A stretch of DNA of 64,000 nt from Phycisphaerae bacterium (GTDB taxonomy: Bacteria; Planctomycetota; Phycisphaerae; UBA1845; UTPLA1). The stretch is taken from contig JAHBXN010000001.1 of NCBI GenBank assembly GCA_019636475.1, positions 682,001 to 746,000 on the forward strand. The letters run 5' to 3'. The notes under the pieces are model-generated. The model made no database searches. It saw only the letters and a program-made list of their open reading frames with translations, and was not told the DNA's origin. The first letter of the stretch is position 1; each line of letters opens with the position of its first letter. Positions 58,765-64,000 of the stretch are shown in pieces. Both the position numbers and the translations under genes were made by a program.

Positions 58765-59914
58765 CCGAAGCCGCCTCTTTTACCGTGATTTCGCTGCTCA
58801 TGAGGCGGGGCAACAAGAGGTCGCGAGCCTCGCGCAGCTTCGAATTCAATTCATCGAGTATTGCGAGTTGCGTGTGAATCGGTGAGACAGCATCAAGGAA
58901 GGCATCTCGTATCTGCCGTGCTGGACACAGAAGTGGACGGCTGTATGCAAAGTCACGATTCAGACCGGGCACTGCTACGTCCGTGCTAATAAACTGCATC
59001 TGCTTAATCGCGTAGTAGAGATACAGATCGCTAGTGTCAGGAGCGATGAAATATACCGTATCGATTGGAAAGAAGGGTATTGGCGACCAGTAAACGCTCC
59101 CGACGTTTCCCTTCCGACCTACCACGATTCCGGGACCATTAACTAGCGGCTTCTCGTGCGTTCCGACGATTCCACTCGACCCAAACACGGGAAACGGGCC
59201 TTCAATTCGGTCATCCGCCTTCAGGGCTTTTCCGTAGTTCAGCGTAATCCGCTGACCGAGTGGCACGCGTTCCCAACCGGTCGGAACGCCTTCCACGGCG
59301 CGGACGTGCTCATGGCCGGGATAGCGAAGTCGGACAAACCACTCGTGATAAAGCAGCTGCGCGGCTTCCTCCAATAGCGTCATTCGGCGACGACTGTTTG
59401 TTATCAAGTCATCATACGTGTTTAGCACTGCCGACACCTCCACCTGAATGTCCGGCGGTGGAGCCGGAACAGAGATGTGGCGGAGAATCGTCTGATTCAA
59501 ATTGCAGATGTTTGTGCCGGCACCTTGAAGAGACAATCTGCGACGAAATTCTGGTGAGCGGAAAAAATGAGCATAGAAATGCGGAACGGATGAACAATCA
59601 GTAAAGCGCGCGCGGATTGCAAAAGCGGAAAACGCAATTGGCTCTGGGGGCTCGTTTATTAGCAGACTCCGACCAACAAGCTCGCGGTTACCATTGGATC
59701 GGACAAAGACAATGTCGCCGTGCCTTAGGATATCATCATCATCCACTAGGCCTGCAGGATCAATCTCGTCGAGCGTATCATACTCGGGTTGTGCGAATGA
59801 CTGAAAATCCTTGACGTTGATTACCTTAATGCCGCGACCAAAGTTCGCTTTGGTATAATTCAGGCCGTTGCGAAATGTCGCGAGCTCTCCAAGTGGTTTC
59901 GTGGGCCAACTCAT
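58754..59914 (-). CDS. hsdS: Type I restriction enzyme specificity subunit
   Basis: A 386-residue HsdS with two target-recognition domains: TRD1 about 1-160 (MSWPTKPLGELATFRNG), a conserved helical spacer about 165-205 (YDDLITNSRRRMTLLEEAAQLLYHEWF), TRD2 about 212-345 (GWERVPLGQRITLNYGKALK) and a C-terminal helix (LDELNSKLREARDLLLPRLMS). Each TRD reads half of a split DNA site. A single complete copy is present, with no second hsdS or partial TRD in the window. It overlaps hsdM by 4 bases. Confidence 0.94.
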   Translation of the reverse strand: MSWPTKPLGELATFRNGLNYTKANFGRGIKVINVKDFQSFAQPEYDTLDEIDPAGLVDDDDILRHGDIVFVRSNGNRELVGRSLLINEPPEPIAFSAFAIRARFTDCSSVPHFYAHFFRSPEFRRRLSLQGAGTNICNLNQTILRHISVPAPPPDIQVEVSAVLNTYDDLITNSRRRMTLLEEAAQLLYHEWFVRLRYPGHEHVRAVEGVPTGWERVPLGQRITLNYGKALKADDRIEGPFPVFGSSGIVGTHEKPLVNGPGIVVGRKGNVGSVYWSPIPFFPIDTVYFIAPDTSDLYLYYAIKQMQFISTDVAVPGLNRDFAYSRPLLCPARQIRDAFLDAVSPIHTQLAILDELNSKLREARDLLLPRLMSSEITVKEAASDVH

Positions 59915-61983
59915 ATCCCAAGCCCCTCCAAGTTCCTCTGAATTGCAAGGGCTAGTGTCGCTGCCTCCTCGTTCAGGTCGGCAAGTTCAGTGTGAATGCC
60001 ACGGATCGCCTCTTCAAAATCAAAGTCCTTGTCCACTTCAGGTGGTGCAACTCCAACAAATCGCCCCGGCGTCAGGCTCCAATCAGCGGCCTCGAAGTCC
60101 GCGCGGGTGACGATCCGGCATAGCCCCGGCACGGCCGCGAACTTCGCATCCGGAAAGCGGGAGACGAGCCAATGCGCCTGCCGCTCGAAATACACCGTCT
60201 GTTTCAACTGTTCCACGAGTTCGCGGCGTCGAGCATCGAGGTCTTTCTCCAGCCGGCCGATTGCACGGCCGTCCCAATTCTCATGCTCTCGTGCTTGTCC
60301 GTTCTTCTCGGCCGCGTCCACGAGCCTCTTTGAGACTTTGCACACAAGGTCAACGTCCCTAACGAGTTCGCGGCAGGCCGTGGCCAGGTCATCAAGCTCG
60401 GCCAGCCGCCGCTTCTGTGCGGCGAACTCTGTCTTGCAAGGCTTCCGCCAATCCTTAGCTATGCGTTTCGCCCATTCGTCGAGCGAGTCAAAGCACGCTT
60501 TGGCGGCGGTATCGCGTTCGCCCGCAAGGCCGCAGAGCGGCGAATCGTTCGTAAGGGACCTAAGAAACGTCGCAGTCGCATCGACGAGTGCGGCGTAGGC
60601 GTCGCGGAAGGAGTTCGCTGGTTCTGCGATGGACGCGGCTTCTGAAATCGTATGGTCGAGGTAGCGCTGAACCAGCGCGGTGAATCGATCTGATTGACCA
60701 CGATAGAGCCAGACGATAGCCGTGAGGTTCGTGAGTTGCTCGGGGGAAAAGTCGTATATCTTCCGCGTGACCTTTCGGTAGATGTTCCGCGCATCGATCA
60801 TGAGTACCTGGCCGCGGCGCTCGGCGGGCTTGCCCTTGTCGAAGTGCCAGAGCTCGCATGGAACCGTGCGGGTGTAAAAGAAGTTCGGGCGAATCGAAAT
60901 CATCACGTCCACGTCGCTCGTTTCGATAATCTTCTTGCGAACTTCGGCCTCGCCATGGCCGGCACCGGAGGCCTGCGATGACATGACGAAGCCCGCTCGA
61001 CCTTTATCGTTCAGGTAGCTCCAGAAATAAGAGATCCACAGATAGTTGCCGTTGCTGACCTTCTTTTCCTTGTTCACACCGGGCAGGCCGAATGGTAGCC
61101 GCTTCGTATCCGGCTTCACGCGTTCGGCATCGACCATGTCGACGTTGAACGGGGGATTGGCCATGACGAAGTCGGCCTTGCCGGCGAGCGTGTGTTCGTC
61201 TTGATAGAAGGTGTTGGCCTCGCGGATGTCGCCCTCTAGGCCATGAACCGCAAGGTTCATCTTTGCGAGTTTGATCGTGGTAGCGGTTTTCTCTTGGCCG
61301 AAAAACCGCACGCGCTTGGCGGTGTCCTGACCGAGCTTCTCGATGAAATGACTCGACTGCACGAACATGCCGCCGGAGCCGCATGCGGGATCGAAGACTA
61401 TCCCGTGGTCCGGCTCGATAACATTGACGATGGTCTGAACAAGGGAAGGGGGCGTGAAGAACTCGCCATTATCCTGTGCCCCCTGCATTGCGAACTTCAT
61501 AAGGAAGTACTCGTAGATGCGGCCAAACACGTCGCCGCTCGCGTTGCGAAGCGCGTCGCGGTTAAAGATCTTGAGCAGATCTTCAAGCACGGTTCGCTCG
61601 AAGATCGTGTAGTCCTTGGGCAGAACGCCCGCGAGCGGTTCGTAGGTTTCTTCGATCGCGTTCATCGCCGCGATAAGCGACTCGCCGATGTCTGTGCCCT
61701 TGGGTAACGAGAGGATGTTCTCGTAGCGGGCCAGCTCCGGCAGCCACATAGCCCGCCGCTTGATGTAATCGGCCACGATGGGCTTTCGCTTCGGCATTCG
61801 TCCCGCGGCCTGGTCGTCTTGAATCTGCTTCGTTGCAGCGTCAAACCGATTCGCTGCATGGCGAAGGAAAATCACGCCGAGAACCGGCATGCAATACTCG
61901 GACGAGGTGAGTTTCGAGTTGGCGCGGAGTTGGTCCGCTGCTTCCCAAAGGTCGCCTTCGAGCTTTTCGATATCGTGCATCAT
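59911..61983 (-). CDS. hsdM: Type I restriction-modification methyltransferase subunit
   Basis: A 690-residue N6-adenine methylase. The N-terminal HsdM domain (LWEAADQLRANSKLTSSEY) is followed by SAM motif FDPACGSGG (198-205) and catalytic MANPPF (NPPF, 276-279). The C-terminal 200 residues are a long charged, coiled-coil-rich extension, beyond the about 500 residues of classical HsdM. It starts 3 bases after the recombinase stop codon, so the recombinase and RM genes are one unit. Confidence 0.94.
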   Translation of the reverse strand: MMHDIEKLEGDLWEAADQLRANSKLTSSEYCMPVLGVIFLRHAANRFDAATKQIQDDQAAGRMPKRKPIVADYIKRRAMWLPELARYENILSLPKGTDIGESLIAAMNAIEETYEPLAGVLPKDYTIFERTVLEDLLKIFNRDALRNASGDVFGRIYEYFLMKFAMQGAQDNGEFFTPPSLVQTIVNVIEPDHGIVFDPACGSGGMFVQSSHFIEKLGQDTAKRVRFFGQEKTATTIKLAKMNLAVHGLEGDIREANTFYQDEHTLAGKADFVMANPPFNVDMVDAERVKPDTKRLPFGLPGVNKEKKVSNGNYLWISYFWSYLNDKGRAGFVMSSQASGAGHGEAEVRKKIIETSDVDVMISIRPNFFYTRTVPCELWHFDKGKPAERRGQVLMIDARNIYRKVTRKIYDFSPEQLTNLTAIVWLYRGQSDRFTALVQRYLDHTISEAASIAEPANSFRDAYAALVDATATFLRSLTNDSPLCGLAGERDTAAKACFDSLDEWAKRIAKDWRKPCKTEFAAQKRRLAELDDLATACRELVRDVDLVCKVSKRLVDAAEKNGQAREHENWDGRAIGRLEKDLDARRRELVEQLKQTVYFERQAHWLVSRFPDAKFAAVPGLCRIVTRADFEAADWSLTPGRFVGVAPPEVDKDFDFEEAIRGIHTELADLNEEAATLALAIQRNLEGLGI

Positions 61984-61986
61984 GGT

Positions 61987-63006
61987 CTAAATTGAAATTC
62001 GTTCGACAATGTTCCGAGTCACTTGTTTCTTGCGGCGGTCGTATAACCGAGTCGTTCGCGGATCAGAATGGCCCGCTAGGTACTGAACATCCTCCAGCGG
62101 CACGCCTTGATCAAGCAGGTCGGTGATCGTCGTGGCGCGAAAGGAATGACACGTCAATCGATCTGCTGGCAATCCGGCGGCTTGTAGCCGTCTTTTCACC
62201 ATCCTGAGCACGTCATTTTCGCTCATGCCGTTTTCCCCTAACTTCCCGGTTCGACCGACTGCGGAGCGGAAGAGGGGAGACTCTCCGTCGTGAATCGTGC
62301 CGACTGCATTGAGATATTCGCGAACGAAGCCGTCCAGGTCGTGACGGGCAGGGATGTCCCGTATCTTGCCGCCTTTCTCGTCGAACCGAAACACCGACTG
62401 ACGACCGTCGGCGTAGAAATCTCGCCGACGCAACTTAGCGACGGCTCCCGCACGAACGGCAGTGTAAATCATGACTGCGATGATGGCGCGGTCTCGAAGC
62501 CCGATGACGGTGCGGGTGTCGATCCCGGCGAGCAACTCGCGAGCCTGCTTCACGCTCAGGGCAGGCGTTTTGCCCTCGGTCATGCTGTGCTTCGGCCCGC
62601 GAACGGACAACGCGGGATTCAAAACGATCGCGTGACGCTCCACGAGCTTGTCGAAGAATTTGCGGATGCCCGCCAAGTGGAGCTTCTTGGTCGGCTTCGA
62701 CGCCGCTTTGAATCGCTCTGCCTCGTTGCGGCGTGTCTTGACCTGGGCCTGAAGCCGCTTGAGATAATCGCTCACGATGCCGGGCGTCACTTCCGGCAAC
62801 GCGACGCCGATGGATTCGCAATGCTGAAGGAACCGATGCACTGCGTGCCGGTACGCTCGCTCCGTGTGCGAGTTTTCTTCTCCGGCGAAGAACTCGTCAT
62901 ACGCGAACCGGGCGTTGCTCCCAGCGAGGTGGACCAAAGCCGGTGGCTCCGGTCGGCTGCCAGTAACGCGAGGCGGGGAATCGAGTTTCAAAAGGTCCGT
63001 GCTCAT
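61987..63006 (-). CDS. Tyrosine recombinase / integrase
   Basis: A 339-residue tyrosine recombinase. The N-terminal SAM-like core-binding domain (about 30-130) is followed by the catalytic domain with Arg185 (AVRAGAV), Lys211 or 214, His287-x-x-Arg290 (HSFR), His313 (AGHSD) and Tyr322 (LYDRRK), so all catalytic residues are present. It lies first in the defence unit, 3 bases before hsdM. It may integrate the island or rearrange hsdS, but no inverted hsdS repeats are seen here. ATG 63006. Confidence 0.93.
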   Translation of the reverse strand: MSTDLLKLDSPPRVTGSRPEPPALVHLAGSNARFAYDEFFAGEENSHTERAYRHAVHRFLQHCESIGVALPEVTPGIVSDYLKRLQAQVKTRRNEAERFKAASKPTKKLHLAGIRKFFDKLVERHAIVLNPALSVRGPKHSMTEGKTPALSVKQARELLAGIDTRTVIGLRDRAIIAVMIYTAVRAGAVAKLRRRDFYADGRQSVFRFDEKGGKIRDIPARHDLDGFVREYLNAVGTIHDGESPLFRSAVGRTGKLGENGMSENDVLRMVKRRLQAAGLPADRLTCHSFRATTITDLLDQGVPLEDVQYLAGHSDPRTTRLYDRRKKQVTRNIVERISI

Positions 63007-63073
63007 GGTCTTCGGCCGAGAGTGAAGCCGCTAGAACGGCTTCTCAGGAGCGGCGTCCCGCCCCTCCTGGTAG

Positions 63074-63099
63074 TGCATGATAACATCCTTTATCATGCA
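63074..63099. repeat. Perfect inverted repeat before the recombinase, possible operator
   Basis: TGCATGATAA (63074-63083) and TTATCATGCA (63090-63099) are a perfect 10 bp inverted repeat with a 6-base centre, 68 bases before the recombinase ATG. The short AT-rich arms suit a dimeric HTH repressor, or a site bound by the recombinase. It lies between the ImmA/IrrE gene and the recombinase. Confidence 0.6.
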
Positions 63100-63158
63100 T
63101 TATGGCCACAGGCAAGGGGGCTGATTCCCATCGCCGCCAGCCAAGTCAGAATTCGCCG

Positions 63159-64000
63159 TTACCACTCCCGAGCCGTCGAGAATCTGCCGCCCTGAGGAAA
63201 GAGAACAGTCAGCGAGCCGTGTTCGCCAAGCGAAATTGCCTGCTCCGTCAAAATGTCGTTTCGCGTACTTCCGTGTTGAATGAAGGGGAACCAAGCTGCC
63301 GCTGTCGTACCTTGCTCGATGGGCTGTCCAACACCTGCCTCGCCTGCGAGCACTCGGCCAGTCGCAGAATCTCGCGGCACGAGATCCGTTTGTTCAATCG
63401 TCTTTCTTATGCCGGCCGCGTACGCCGCGTCCGAGAGCCACTTCCATCCGAAGCCATCGGGGTTCCACTTGAGGACGACGACTGGTGCCAGATTCGCAGA
63501 GACATAGCGAATGGCTGCACTTGTTAGCGACGTTCCAAAATGGTCGGCAATCCCTCGCATGGCAGGAAGTCCCGGCGAGAATCTCATCGCTCGGTCCTTA
63601 AGCTGGCTAAGCGGCATCAACAACGCTGATGCAAAGTGGTCCGCCTCACGCTCAAACATAAGGTCACTCGTGAAGTCGGAGTGTGACGGGTGCGGATGTC
63701 CGCCGCGAATCAACCGAGCTCGGTGGTGGTCAAGGAAGTAGTGCCCGAGTTCATGAGCAACAGAAAAACGCGTACGCGGATGATGGCCCTTCTGGGGCCA
63801 CGTGGCGTCATACTTGGAGTTCACGAGCATCACAAACTCGCGACTTACTTTGTCAAACTCCAGTTGCCCATCGAAGCGATTTCCGAAGTCTTTCGCTTGA
63901 ACGTGGAGTATTGGAGTCTCACTTTCAGCGATTGCGAAGGGGTCGATTGGAGGGCTTAAGCCCATATTCACCACGATGTCCTGAGCCGCCGTCTCTGCTC
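63159..64000 (-). CDS. ImmA/IrrE metallopeptidase, N-terminus beyond the window
   Basis: A zinc peptidase domain with HELGH: FSVAHELGHYFLDHH, then EREADHFASALLMP, which carries the third ligand Glu. PPIDPFAIAESETPILHV is the usual N-terminal region. The first in-frame GTG is at 63974, but the frame stays open to the edge (reading AETAAQDIV), so the true start is probably outside. Such peptidases commonly cleave a neighbouring XRE repressor, which may be encoded upstream of the window. The C-terminal 100 residues form an uncharacterised beta-rich extension. Confidence 0.87.
   Translation of the reverse strand, partial: AETAAQDIVVNMGLSPPIDPFAIAESETPILHVQAKDFGNRFDGQLEFDKVSREFVMLVNSKYDATWPQKGHHPRTRFSVAHELGHYFLDHHRARLIRGGHPHPSHSDFTSDLMFEREADHFASALLMPLSQLKDRAMRFSPGLPAMRGIADHFGTSLTSAAIRYVSANLAPVVVLKWNPDGFGWKWLSDAAYAAGIRKTIEQTDLVPRDSATGRVLAGEAGVGQPIEQGTTAAAWFPFIQHGSTRNDILTEQAISLGEHGSLTVLFPQGGRFSTAREW

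Overview
The window reads as chromosomal DNA of a GC-rich planctomycete, probably of the Phycisphaerae type. Reasons: a type I dockerin-like tail on a secreted multihaem cytochrome, two EutN/CcmL microcompartment vertex proteins, long multi-domain glycosyltransferases, and housekeeping genes scattered singly or in short runs. No rRNA, tRNA or CRISPR array was found.

Left part (1-8.1 kb): surface-glycan genes. Two glycosyltransferases are on the minus strand, and a divergent 1358-residue protein strings together two glycosyltransferase domains, a nucleotide-binding domain, a hexapeptide acyltransferase and a capsule-synthesis-like domain. From 8.1 to 16.4 kb, all minus strand: rho with a long leader, acylphosphatase, a secreted repeat protein, a DUF456 membrane protein, an outer-membrane barrel, two tandem BMC vertex proteins and clpC. 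From 16.7 to 23.2 kb two histidine-degradation genes (hutU, ftcD) flank a dockerin-bearing multihaem cytochrome and a PTS EIIA protein.

From 23.7 to 27.1 kb a desaturase, a CapK/PaaK-like adenylating enzyme and a sterol-desaturase-family hydroxylase form a lipid-modification cluster. From 27.1 to 43.2 kb the genes are mainly housekeeping: a GT9 glycosyltransferase, prmC, an FHA-GAF histidine kinase, purC, a DksA-like zinc protein with a basic tail, aroC, an AsmA-like protein, a haem oxygenase with a Fur-box-like site, proC, an HDOD protein, a Na/Ca antiporter and accD. Between 43.2 and 44 kb the annotation track lacks two tandem 36-37-residue hydrophobic paralogues, each with a good ribosome binding site. 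Next to them is a structured non-coding stretch bounded by hairpins. From 44.5 to 49.4 kb lie an exported phosphodiesterase-like protein, an AAA ATPase and two lipoproteins.

Right part (49.9-64 kb): a defence island. It opens with an IS3 OrfA remnant fused to a 5'-truncated GNAT gene and two small overlapping genes. On the minus strand follows one tightly packed transcription unit: tyrosine recombinase, hsdM, hsdS, hsdR (complete type I restriction-modification), then a DUF1837-like nuclease and a large helicase that match Hachiman HamA and HamB. An ImmA/IrrE metallopeptidase running off the right edge and a perfect inverted repeat before the recombinase suggest how the unit may be controlled. 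The packing of type I RM, Hachiman and a recombinase in one unit is the most interesting system here.
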